From Pseudomonadota bacterium (GTDB taxonomy: Bacteria; Pseudomonadota; Alphaproteobacteria; Rhizobiales; Methyloligellaceae): 13,153 nt of DNA. The position numbers were made by a program, and so were the translations under genes. The notes beneath the pieces are model-generated. The model saw only the letters and a list, made by a program, of their open reading frames with translations, ran no database searches and was not told where the DNA came from. The DNA lies in assembly GCA_022567275.1 (NCBI GenBank), contig JADFHH010000010.1, positions 1 through 13,153 on the forward strand, read 5' to 3'. Positions 1 to 6,971 of this stretch are shown here, piece after piece (position 1 is the first letter of the stretch; every line of letters begins with the position of its first letter).

Positions 1-283
1 AAATGGGGACTACAGTGATGGAGAGAATGATCATTGCCAGCGGAAGACCAAGATAGAATTGCACAAACCGCATTCCGTCAACAAACGCCTGACCGGGTGT
101 GGACAGGAATGTGATCGCACTGGCTTGCGTTGCCATCATCGAAAGAGTTACGGCATACCAGGGGGTCGCTTTATTCGCAAGAAGGTAGGCTCTGATGTCC
201 TTTTTGCCGCGAGTCTTCCATGTGCCGTAGAGAACGACAAACAATATAAATGAACTTAATACAATCCAGTCAATTGTGCTCAT
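1..283 (-). CDS. Sodium/solute symporter (SSS family), N-terminal fragment
   Basis: This is the first 94 residues of a membrane transporter that continues beyond the left edge. It starts at ATG 281-283 (MSTIDWIVLSSF). What is visible is an N-terminal hydrophobic segment (about residues 5-19), a short basic loop (KTRGKKD), a second helix containing MMATQASAITFLSTPGQ, and the start of a third hydrophobic stretch. The pattern of a conserved helix with Q-A-S-A-I-T-F followed by G-x-x-x-x-D-G-M-R-F-V-Q-F-Y is characteristic of the SLC5/SSS family, which couples sodium entry to uptake of sugars, amino acids or organic acids. The substrate cannot be told from this piece. Base composition is clearly more AT-rich than the rest of the window, and the style is Bacteroidota-like (inference). 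A small membrane protein gene lies 227 bp upstream on the same strand. Confidence 0.85.
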   Translation of the reverse strand, partial: MSTIDWIVLSSFILFVVLYGTWKTRGKKDIRAYLLANKATPWYAVTLSMMATQASAITFLSTPGQAFVDGMRFVQFYLGLPLAMIILSITVVPI

Positions 284-510
284 AAGCTAATTCTTTTCAG
301 TGTTAATGAGTTAACGCAAAATGTGATGACCGCTTTAAATACAATCAAAGTTTCCATGGGTTTTTATTGCATTTTCAGAATTTTTCGTTAAAAAGAGGAA
401 TGAAATAGAGGGAATTAAAAATTACGAGGAATATTGTTCTACTATTGTTTTGAAGTTCTCTTGTAAACCAATTTCTCAATTATCAAATACCGGAAAGTGT
501 GATCAGTAGA
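284..510. other. AT-rich intergenic region upstream of the symporter
   Basis: This 227-bp AT-rich stretch separates the small membrane protein gene from the symporter gene. I find no ORF of note. It probably carries the symporter promoter on the minus strand. A weak match to the Bacteroidota arrangement (TTTG followed about 19 bases later by a TTTTG-containing element) is visible near 320-350, but it is too degenerate to call as a promoter. Confidence 0.5.
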
Positions 511-657
511 TCATCTAAAATATACTGTAAAAATATAGAACAGAATGATAAGTCCGACAATATTAAAAAAGACTATAGAATACCATGTCCGCCATGAAGA
601 AAACAGCGGCGGTTTCTCCCCATTTATTTCGTTCTTGTTTTCAGTATCAGTTTCCAC
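511..657 (-). CDS. Small single-span membrane protein next to the symporter
   Basis: This is a 48-residue ORF beginning with GTG at 655-657 and ending with TGA at 511-513. An in-frame TGA lies about 20 bases upstream of the GTG, so GTG is the only common start codon available. The N-terminus is polar and charged (METDTENKNEINGEKPP). It is followed by LFSSWRTWYSIVF and one long hydrophobic helix (about residues 26-46) with a short end, VYFR. The topology is a cytosolic tail, a tryptophan-rich interface and a single membrane span. From memory, similar KPP-x-F-x-x-W-x-x-WY small proteins sit beside sodium/solute symporters in Bacteroidota and are annotated as hypothetical, but I could not verify this. 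A companion or small-subunit role for the downstream symporter is inference. A GGGGA stretch just upstream could serve as ribosome binding site. The chimeric boundary lies shortly upstream. Confidence 0.6.
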   Translation of the reverse strand: METDTENKNEINGEKPPLFSSWRTWYSIVFFNIVGLIILFYIFTVYFR

Positions 658-675
658 TGAATTTCCCCGCTGAGA

Positions 676-1380
676 TCAGATTTTCGAAGAGTCTGAACGC
701 TCCGGGCACTCCGGCAGGCAGTTTCCATTCTGGCACGTATCCCAACTGGGGCACGGTGGACGAGGGCCGGTTCCGCATGGAGTTTCATTCGGCTTGGGCG
801 GGTGCTGGCAGGTCTTGCTGCTACCGTTGCACTGGTCGTTTGTACACTCATTCCCGTCGTCGCTGCACGGGGCATCAGCCGGATCAACGCGGTCAATACA
901 GGCCCCGGCTCCGTTGCACGTATCCGGCGCGTCGCAGGCTGAGTCGTTCGGGCTACCACACGGGATGCCAGGTGGATTCGGTGGGTAGTCACACCGTCCC
1001 GCCCCGTCGCACGACCAGTCCTGGGTACACGGATTGCCGTCGTAGCAGGGGCCATCCTCGGGGCAGCAGGGATCCATGATCAGGTACTCGCACTGGTAGC
1101 TGATCGGGTTGCAGTGATCGATTGTACAAAGGTTACCATCGTCGCAGTCTTCGTCCGTCCAGCATTGCCCCGTCGAAGCGCATTGGCCTGCGCAGTCTGT
1201 GGTGCAGGTCCAACTGCCGCCCTGGCACGCGCACCCACTCGGAAGGCACGGCACGCCCGGTCCCCACGGGTGGCACACCATCCCTGGCCCGCACTCAGCA
1301 TCAGTGTAGCAACTATTCTCGGCCGGACAGGGCTCCGCGCACGCCTCGCCGCCGATGCAGTCGCCGGATGCGGACGGAGG
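676..1380 (-). CDS. Cysteine-rich repeat protein, internal fragment
   Basis: An open reading frame on the minus strand encodes about 225 residues containing 36 cysteines, with no true start or reliable end in this window. Repeated patterns such as DCDDGNLCTIDHC, CYDGNPCTQDWSC and CSDDGNECTNDQC are separated by proline-rich linkers ending in GIPCG or ETPCG. This C-x-DGN-x-CT-x-D-x-C repeat type is known from secreted or surface proteins of Myxococcota, Planctomycetota and related bacteria. The function is unknown, and the Asp-Gly-Asn loops could bind calcium (inference). Dense cysteines point to an exported, disulfide-bonded protein. The left end reads CPERSDSSKI then TGA, but the last 5-10 residues may already belong to the neighbouring Bacteroidota-like piece. 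The right end breaks near 1380 into an unrelated dehydrogenase fragment. Both limits are approximate. Confidence 0.6.
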   Translation of the reverse strand, partial: PPSASGDCIGGEACAEPCPAENSCYTDAECGPGMVCHPWGPGVPCLPSGCACQGGSWTCTTDCAGQCASTGQCWTDEDCDDGNLCTIDHCNPISYQCEYLIMDPCCPEDGPCYDGNPCTQDWSCDGAGRCDYPPNPPGIPCGSPNDSACDAPDTCNGAGACIDRVDPADAPCSDDGNECTNDQCNGSSKTCQHPPKPNETPCGTGPRPPCPSWDTCQNGNCLPECPERSDSSKI

Positions 1381-1392
1381 AGCCACAAGCGG

Positions 1393-1542
1393 CGCGGCCA
1401 TCTGCACGGCGAGGGCATCGGGGTGAGCGTCATCTGCCCGGGCTACATCAAGACGCCCATGACCCAGGCCAACGCGTTCCCCATGCCCTTGCTCATGGAG
1501 GCCGAAGAGGCCGCGCGCCTCATCCGCCGCGGCCTGGCGCGC
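1393..1542 (+). pseudogene. Short-chain dehydrogenase (SDR) C-terminal fragment
   Basis: About 50 codons on the plus strand read GHLHGEGIGVSVICPGYIK, then TPMTQANAFPMPLLMEAEEA, then ARLIRRGLAR. This is the segment after the catalytic Tyr-x-x-x-Lys helix of classical SDR oxidoreductases: the sixth strand ending in V-I-C-P-G-Y (the conserved P-G turn), the T-P-M substrate-loop start, and the following helix that ends in RRGLAR. The Rossmann nucleotide-binding motif and catalytic residues are absent, and there is no start or stop of its own. It is flanked on the left by the cysteine-rich fragment and on the right by an oppositely oriented paaK fragment. The frame stays open beyond 1542, but from there the residues are the antisense of paaK. 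It is a gene fragment joined out of context, not a working gene. Confidence 0.65.
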
Positions 1543-1755
1543 CACGAGATCGGCCTTGGTGGTCACGGGAAGTTCCGCGAGGGCGGCGCGGCCGGTCACC
1601 GCCTGGGGGTCGACGCCTTTGAGAATTTCGGCGAAGGCCGGCGCCTTGGCCTTGGCATGGGCGATCTGTCCGGGCAGCGCGGCCATCAGCGCGGCCTCGC
1701 GCGCCGCCGGATCCCGGGTCTCGAGTGCGTCGAAGTGGTCCTTGCCGCCGGTCAT
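1531..1755 (-). CDS. paaK: Phenylacetate-CoA ligase-like, N-terminal fragment
   Basis: The fragment starts at ATG 1753-1755 (MTGGKDHFDALETRDPAARE) and runs about 75 residues through an alanine-rich helix (LPGQIAHAKAKAPAFAEIL), then VTGRAALAELPVTTKADL, ending at VARQAA. These features (HFDALETRDP, QIxxAKxxAPAF, the LPVTxKxDL segment) match the N-terminus of the phenylacetate-CoA ligase family, which makes aryl-CoA thioesters from the acid, ATP and CoA. Full-length members are about 400-440 residues. Here the frame leaves the family at about 1531-1541 and runs into antisense SDR sequence, so the AMP-binding motifs are missing. The gene is the last of the operon, 41 bp after livF. An in-frame TTG at 1798-1800 could extend the N-terminus by 15 residues, but that extension does not look conserved. 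The gene is probably intact in the source genome and cut here by a chimeric join. The exact substrate is uncertain. Confidence 0.7.
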
Positions 1756-1796
1756 TTTTCTCTGGTGCGCCGTCCGCCACGCCAGTGCCGCTGGTT

Positions 1797-2651
1797 TCAA
1801 GCCAGCCAGCGTTTGCGCCGCTTGTAGTGCTTGAACTCACGGAAAGACTTTTTATCGCCACCGGAAATCCCCAGATAGAATTCCTTGATGTCCTCGTTTT
1901 CGCGCAGCGTCTTGGCATCGCCATCCATGACCACACGGCCATTTTCGAGCACATAGCCATATTGCGCGTAACGCAGCGCCATATTGGTATTTTGCTCCGC
2001 CAGCAGCACGCTCACGCCCTGGTCCGTGTTGAGCTGCTTGACGATCTCGAATATCTCCTCGACCAGTTGCGGCGCCAGACCCATGGAGGGCTCATCCAGC
2101 AGGATCATCTTGGGCCGCGACATCAGCGCCCGTCCGATCGCCGTCATCTGCTGTTCGCCGCCGGAAATATAACCGGCCAGCGAGTTGCGCCGATCCTTCA
2201 GACGCGGGAAATAGCTATAGACCAGCTCCAGATCCCGCTTGATCGAGGCCCGGGCATTGCCGCGTGTATGGGCGCCGGTGAGAAGATTTTCATCCACCGT
2301 GAGATGCTCGAAACAATGGCGCCCTTCCATCACCTGAATACAGCCGCTCTTCACCAGCTCGTCGGGCGATGAGGCATGCACCGGTGTGTTTTCGTATTCG
2401 ATACTGCCCTTGGTGACGACGCCGCGTTCGGCGCCGAGCAAATTCGATATGGCTTTCAGCGTCGTTGACTTGCCCGCGCCATTGGCGCCGAGCAGCGCGA
2501 CGATGCCGCCGCGCGGCACTTCCAGCGAGACCCCCTTCAGCACAAGAATAACGTGGTCGTAAATGACCTCGATATTGTTGACCGAAAGAATGGACGGCGG
2601 CGTTTCCGCCGCCGTCCCCGGGCTCTGTTTTGCTTGAGCCGTTTTCTGCAT
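1797..2651 (-). CDS. livF: Branched-chain amino acid-type ABC transporter ATPase LivF
   Basis: This 284-residue cytoplasmic ATPase powers the importer encoded by this operon. It has a Walker A motif GANGAGKST (residues 55-63), ABC signature SGGEQQM (163-169), Walker B MILLDEP (182-188, catalytic Glu 187) and a switch region LLAEQN, where the usual H-loop histidine is replaced by Gln, as is common in LivF. The C-terminus carries a basic extension ending KRRKRWLA beyond the usual LivF end. I chose ATG 2649-2651, two bases after the livK stop. A TTG at 2658-2660 would overlap livK and add three residues. No strong Shine-Dalgarno sequence is visible for either, which fits translational coupling to livK. 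Family membership is clear; the transported substrate is not. Confidence 0.93.
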   Translation of the reverse strand: MQKTAQAKQSPGTAAETPPSILSVNNIEVIYDHVILVLKGVSLEVPRGGIVALLGANGAGKSTTLKAISNLLGAERGVVTKGSIEYENTPVHASSPDELVKSGCIQVMEGRHCFEHLTVDENLLTGAHTRGNARASIKRDLELVYSYFPRLKDRRNSLAGYISGGEQQMTAIGRALMSRPKMILLDEPSMGLAPQLVEEIFEIVKQLNTDQGVSVLLAEQNTNMALRYAQYGYVLENGRVVMDGDAKTLRENEDIKEFYLGISGGDKKSFREFKHYKRRKRWLA

Positions 2652-2653
2652 CG

Positions 2654-3967
2654 CTAGCAAGTGCGAGGCGTGATGTTGTTTTCCTTGGCGTATTTCATCG
2701 AGTCCTCGTCGATCAGCGGCTGGATCACCGCCATATCCGGCTCATAGAATTTTGAGACGATCGACCATTTCTTGCCGTCCCATTGCTGAACAGCGACAAT
2801 GCCCGGCCCCTCATGGTTGGCGCAGGTGATCTTGACAGGAATAGTAAATCCGCCAAGACCCAACTCCTTCAGACGGGCTTCATCGACGTCGAGGGCTTCA
2901 AGGCCATCGCGCATCATCGCGCCCGTGATCTCCTTGGTGCCATGGATTTTCATAGCATTGCGAATGGCTTCCGAATTCCACATTGCAGCCACCAGGCCAC
3001 GGTTGTAGAGCACTTCGCCAACGCGGTCCTTGAAGTCCGGATGCGGCGCCTTGCCGGCATCGTAGAGATATTTGAGGATGTCCCTGTGGGCCTGGAAATT
3101 TTTACCAGGCTGATGGAATGCACCCGACAGATAGCCCTTCGCGGCCATGCCGGAGGGCTTCACGTCATTTTCCGAACCGGACCACCACACGCCGATGAAA
3201 CGGTCCATCGGGAAACGGATCGAGACGGCTTCCTTGATCGCCACCTGGTTCATGACGCCCCAGCCCCACAACAGGATCCAGTCGGGCTTGTCACGGCGAA
3301 TCTTCAGCCAGGTCGCTTTCTGCTCCTGACCTGGATGATCGACGGCCAGAGCCTTGAAGGCGAAGCCGTGCTTTTCGGACAGCTTCTCCAGGGTGCGGAT
3401 CGGCTCCTTGCCATAAGCGGAGTTGTGATAGACGAGATGGATTTTCTTGCCCTTGAGCTTGTCCATGCCGCCTTCCTTTTCGCCGATATATTTGACCAGC
3501 GCGGAAGCCTGGCTCCAGTAGGTTGCCGGGAAGTTGAACACCCATTTGAAGACCTTGCCGTTGGCGGCGGACGTCCGGCCATAGCCCATGGAATGGATCG
3601 GTATCTTATCCACTGAAGCCTTGGGGATCAGCTGGTAGGTGATGCCGGTCGAGAGCGGCTGGTACACCAGCGCGCCGCTGCCTGCCTTCTTGGTCTTCTC
3701 GTAGCACTCGACACCTTTCTTGGTGTTGTAGGCGGTCTCGCAAGGCACCATCTTGATCTTGACGCCATTGATGCCGCCATCGCGCTCGTTGAGCATGGTA
3801 AAGTAATCGGTCCAGCCATTGGCGAAGGGAATGCCGTTGGGAGCATAAGGCCCGGTCCGGTAATCCATCGACGGAATCGTCAGTTCATAAGCACGCGCGG
3901 AACCTGCCGCGAGTGGTAGCGCCACGACTGCCGCGGCAGCCGCGAGTATCCAGTTACGCAACTTCAT
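2654..3967 (-). CDS. livK: Periplasmic substrate-binding protein of the Liv-type ABC transporter
   Basis: This 437-residue secreted binding protein captures the solute in the periplasm and delivers it to LivH/LivM. The start ATG 3965-3967 has a strong ribosome binding site (GGGAGG at 3974-3979) and yields a classic signal peptide: MKLRN, a hydrophobic alanine-rich core, and AGSARA before the predicted cut at residues 26/27. The mature part begins YELTIPSMDYRTGPYAPNG, a Peripla_BP_6 (Leu/Ile/Val-binding-like) start, and keeps the two-lobe pattern with KIHLVYHNSAYGKEP near residues 165-190. It is longer than E. coli LivJ/LivK (about 370 residues), typical of binding proteins for other carboxylates or aromatics in this superfamily. 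An upstream in-frame start at 4042 is rejected because it would precede the signal peptide. A 113-bp gap separates it from livM. Confidence 0.92.
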   Translation of the reverse strand: MKLRNWILAAAAAVVALPLAAGSARAYELTIPSMDYRTGPYAPNGIPFANGWTDYFTMLNERDGGINGVKIKMVPCETAYNTKKGVECYEKTKKAGSGALVYQPLSTGITYQLIPKASVDKIPIHSMGYGRTSAANGKVFKWVFNFPATYWSQASALVKYIGEKEGGMDKLKGKKIHLVYHNSAYGKEPIRTLEKLSEKHGFAFKALAVDHPGQEQKATWLKIRRDKPDWILLWGWGVMNQVAIKEAVSIRFPMDRFIGVWWSGSENDVKPSGMAAKGYLSGAFHQPGKNFQAHRDILKYLYDAGKAPHPDFKDRVGEVLYNRGLVAAMWNSEAIRNAMKIHGTKEITGAMMRDGLEALDVDEARLKELGLGGFTIPVKITCANHEGPGIVAVQQWDGKKWSIVSKFYEPDMAVIQPLIDEDSMKYAKENNITPRTC

Positions 3968-4080
3968 AGCTTTCCTCCCATATCTTAGGGTGCCTGAACA
4001 TGTGCCAGCACCTTGTCTTTCAAGCTTAGCATGCCGGAACAATGTCTCAACACCAATTTACCTCCTCAATCGGCCGGACC

Positions 4081-5157
4081 CTAATGCGGGTACGGCCATA
4101 GTCTCAGCTTCTCCTTGATGATCTGCCACAGCCGCGCAAGGCCGTGCGGCTCCACAATCAGGAAGAAGATGATCAGGACCCCGAAGGCCGTGATTTCTAT
4201 ATGCTTGGCTAACACCGCCGTCATGCCGAAGCCGTCGACCAGCAGGTTTTTGAGGCCGATTGGCATCAGTACGATAAACGCCGCGCCGAGAAATGAGCCC
4301 AGCACTGAGCCGAGCCCGCCGACGATGATCATGAACAGGACCAGGAAGGATTCGTCGATGCCGTATGTTTCTCCCGATTCCGCCGCGCCCAGCCAGACGG
4401 CGAAGATCAAGGCGCCGGCAACGCCGATATAGAACGACGAAACGGCGAAGGCGGTGAGCTTCATCATGTAGGGGCGGATACCGATAAGCTCCGCCGCGAT
4501 ATCCATATCGCGTATCGCCATCCACATGCGCCCGAAGCGGCCGCGCACCATATTTTTGGCCGCCAGTGCGAAGACGACAACGATGCTCAGCACGAAAAGA
4601 TAGCGCACCACCGGATCGGCCCTCTGGGTCGTCACCAGGAAGCCAAGCGCCTCGCGCGGCACCACGGAGATCTGGCCCGTGGCGTTATAGTTGTAGAACC
4701 AGGGCACCTTGTAAAACAGCCAGATGATAAAGAACTGCGCCGCGAGCGTCGCCACCACCAGATAAAAACCCTTGATGCGCAGGCACGGCAGCCCGAAAAG
4801 CAGCCCGACGAGCGCTGTCGTCGCTCCGGCGCCGCCAAGAACCAGGAGCATGTCCAGCTCGGGAAAGGACGTCATCAGCTTGTAGGACGAATAGCCGCCC
4901 ACAGCGAGGAAACCGCCCGTGCCGAGCGAGAGCTGGCCGCAGTACCCGGTGAGGATATTCAGCCCCAGCGCCGCCAGCGAATAGATCAGGAACGGGATGA
5001 ACACGGCGTTGGCCCAATAATCGTCCATAATAAGCGGCACGCCCACAAATGCGATGGCGAGGATGGCGAGGATGCCCCAGCGATCCTGCGGGATGGGGAA
5101 GATCACCTGATCCGCCGCATAGCTGGTTTTGAACAGGCCCGATTCACGATACAGCAT
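4081..5157 (-). CDS. livM: Liv-type ABC transporter permease LivM
   Basis: This 358-residue inner-membrane permease forms half of the translocation pore with LivH. It has the BPD_transp_2 pattern: GYCGQLSLG (residues 71-79, usually GxxGQxSLG), several hydrophobic spans, the cytoplasmic coupling segment GRFGRMWMAIRDMDIAAEL (206-224) that contacts an ATPase, the glycine-rich GGLGSVLGSFLGA (280-292), and a terminal VEPHGLARLW typical of LivM. The N-terminus has about 25 extra residues before the first span. It starts at ATG 5155-5157, only 4 bp after the livH stop, with a weak GAGAG ribosome binding site. The stop is TAG at 4081-4083. Confidence 0.93.
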   Translation of the reverse strand: MLYRESGLFKTSYAADQVIFPIPQDRWGILAILAIAFVGVPLIMDDYWANAVFIPFLIYSLAALGLNILTGYCGQLSLGTGGFLAVGGYSSYKLMTSFPELDMLLVLGGAGATTALVGLLFGLPCLRIKGFYLVVATLAAQFFIIWLFYKVPWFYNYNATGQISVVPREALGFLVTTQRADPVVRYLFVLSIVVVFALAAKNMVRGRFGRMWMAIRDMDIAAELIGIRPYMMKLTAFAVSSFYIGVAGALIFAVWLGAAESGETYGIDESFLVLFMIIVGGLGSVLGSFLGAAFIVLMPIGLKNLLVDGFGMTAVLAKHIEITAFGVLIIFFLIVEPHGLARLWQIIKEKLRLWPYPH

Positions 5158-5161
5158 GGCG

Positions 5162-6133
5162 TTAAACTCTCTCGATGATTTTTTCGCCGAACAGACCCTG
5201 TGGCCGGAACATCAGAAAGAAAAGAGCAAGAACATAGGCGAACCAGTTTTCGGTCGCGGAAAAAACGCCGGGATCGATTTCGATCAAGCCCGCGAATGCC
5301 GCGGCAATCAGTTCGCCGCTAAAGACTTCGACCAGTTTTTCACCTATCCCGATAATCAGGCCGCCGACAATGGCGCCTGGAATGGATGTAAATCCGCCGA
5401 GAATAAGGACCGGAAGCGCTTTCAGCGCAATCAGCGAAAGCGAAAACTGCACGCCCGACTTCGCGCCCCACATGACGCCCGCGGCCAGGGCGACGATACC
5501 GGCCGCCGACCAGACGATGATCCAGATATTGCGCAGGGAAATGCCGACCGAAAGGGCGGCCTGATGGTCGTCCGCCACGGCGCGCAAGGCCCGGCCGATG
5601 CGGGTCTTCTGGAAAAAGACGGCGAGGACCGTCACCAGCACCGCGGCGGTCGCGGCGGCGACCATTTCGATCTTCTCGACGTAAAGATCATGGGTATCGA
5701 ACAACCAGTCCCACGCGCCCTGCGGCAGGCCGAGGTCGAGAACCTTCACATCCGAGCCCCACATCATGTCGCCGACGCCTTCGAACACGTAGGTGAGGCC
5801 GACCATGGCCATGAACAAGATGATGTGTTCCTGATTGACCAGATGGCGCAGAATAAATTTTTCGATCAGCACGGCGACGATGAACATGACGAAGATGGTC
5901 AGCGGTATCGCGGCCCACACCGGCAGGGCCAGGGCCGGGTTGTCGGTATTCGTAAATGGGATCGTCCCGCTCAGCAGGCCGACCAGGGTCAGCGCCGCGA
6001 ACAGGGCCATGACGCCTTGCGAGAAATTAAACACGCCCGACGCCTTGAAGATCAGCACGAAGCCGAGCGCCACCAGCGAATACATGATGCCCGCCAGCGC
6101 CCCGCTGATCACGGTCTCAAGGACAAACAACAT
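5162..6133 (-). CDS. livH: Liv-type ABC transporter permease LivH
   Basis: This 323-residue inner-membrane permease is the partner of LivM. It begins MLFVLETVISGALAG with the usual first span, then VFNFSQG (residues 34-40, the LivH N-F-x-x-G motif), the coupling segment RIGRALRAVADDHQAALSV (178-196), the glycine-rich GGFTSIPGAIVGGLIIG (246-262) and a C-terminal FRPQGLFGE motif (309-317). The ATG at 6131-6133 is preceded by a good ribosome binding site (AAGGGAGG at 6143-6150). The gene lies 31 bp after livG and 4 bp before livM, so the two permeases are almost certainly cotranscribed. Confidence 0.93.
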   Translation of the reverse strand: MLFVLETVISGALAGIMYSLVALGFVLIFKASGVFNFSQGVMALFAALTLVGLLSGTIPFTNTDNPALALPVWAAIPLTIFVMFIVAVLIEKFILRHLVNQEHIILFMAMVGLTYVFEGVGDMMWGSDVKVLDLGLPQGAWDWLFDTHDLYVEKIEMVAAATAAVLVTVLAVFFQKTRIGRALRAVADDHQAALSVGISLRNIWIIVWSAAGIVALAAGVMWGAKSGVQFSLSLIALKALPVLILGGFTSIPGAIVGGLIIGIGEKLVEVFSGELIAAAFAGLIEIDPGVFSATENWFAYVLALFFLMFRPQGLFGEKIIERV

Positions 6134-6164
6134 CTATAAACCCCTCCCTTGAGGTCATGCTCTA

Positions 6165-6971
6165 TCAGTCATGGCTGACGCCCAGATAGGCGTCAATTAC
6201 ATCCTGGTTATTCTGCACCTGTTTGGGCGTTCCGTCGGCGATTTTCCGGCCGTAATCGAGCACCACCACCCGGTCGGCCAAATCCATCACCACACCCATA
6301 TCGTGCTCAATCAGCGCTATCGTCGTCCCGTATTGTTCGCTCACATCAACGACAAAGCGGCACATGTCTTCTTTTTCCTCGAGGTTCATGCCCGCCATCG
6401 GTTCATCCAGTAACAGCAAGTCCGGTTCCATCGCCAGCGCGCGGCCAAGCTCTACGCGTTTCTGCAGACCGTAGGGCAGTTTTCCGACCGGGATCCGCCT
6501 GATGTGCTGAATCTCGAGAAAATCGATGATTTTTTCGACGAACTCGCGGTGTTCCAGCTCTTCCTTTTTCGCCGGCCCGTAATACAGCATCTGCCAGAAG
6601 ATATTGCACTTCATCCGCAGCGCGCGCCCCGACATGATGTTATCGAGCGTGGTCATTCCCTTGAACAACGCCACATTCTGGAACGTGCGGGCGATGCCCT
6701 GGGAGGCCGCAACGTGCGGACGCATCTGGTTTCGCGTCTTCCCCTTGTAGGTAATGGTGCCTTCCTGGGGATGATAGAAGCCGTTGATGACGTTGAGCAT
6801 CGATGTCTTGCCGGCGCCGTTCGGCCCGATAATAGCGCGTATCTCACCCTTCTTGATGTCGAAGCTGACATCGCGGATCGCCTTTACCCCGCCGAACGAC
6901 AGCGAAACGGCCTCGACCGAGAGCAGCGTTTCAGCTTTGCCGTTCGCCTTCTTGTTGGGTGCCGCGTTCAC
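6165..6971 (-). CDS. livG: Liv-type ABC transporter ATPase LivG
   Basis: This 268-residue cytoplasmic ATPase pairs with LivF. Visible motifs are Walker A GPNGAGKT (residues 49-56), Q-loop FQN (Gln 98), a degenerate signature LPYGLQKR (165-172) in place of LSGGQ as is usual for LivG relatives, Walker B LLLLDEP (185-191, Glu 190), D-loop MAGM, and the H-loop IEHD (His 223). The start is GTG at 6969-6971. It overlaps the stop of the upstream CoA ligase in a GTGA tetranucleotide and has a good ribosome binding site (AAGGAGG at 6979-6985, 7-base spacing). The overlap implies translational coupling of the ligase and the transporter. Confidence 0.94.
   Translation of the reverse strand: MNAAPNKKANGKAETLLSVEAVSLSFGGVKAIRDVSFDIKKGEIRAIIGPNGAGKTSMLNVINGFYHPQEGTITYKGKTRNQMRPHVAASQGIARTFQNVALFKGMTTLDNIMSGRALRMKCNIFWQMLYYGPAKKEELEHREFVEKIIDFLEIQHIRRIPVGKLPYGLQKRVELGRALAMEPDLLLLDEPMAGMNLEEKEDMCRFVVDVSEQYGTTIALIEHDMGVVMDLADRVVVLDYGRKIADGTPKQVQNNQDVIDAYLGVSHD

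Noticed and set aside
585..1433. Other open frames over the cysteine-rich region (585-1079 plus, 624-1055 and 1080-1433 minus)
   Set aside because: They are shadows in other frames of the cysteine-rich coding sequence and are rich in R, T and P without a pattern.
2654..4042. Longer livK start at 4042
   Set aside because: It would put 25 charged residues before an excellent signal peptide and lacks the strong ribosome binding site found before 3967.
5129..6139. Plus-strand open frame (336 codons) opposite livH
   Set aside because: It is antisense to livH. The translation is a low-complexity run of D, H, Q and R without any hydrophobic core.
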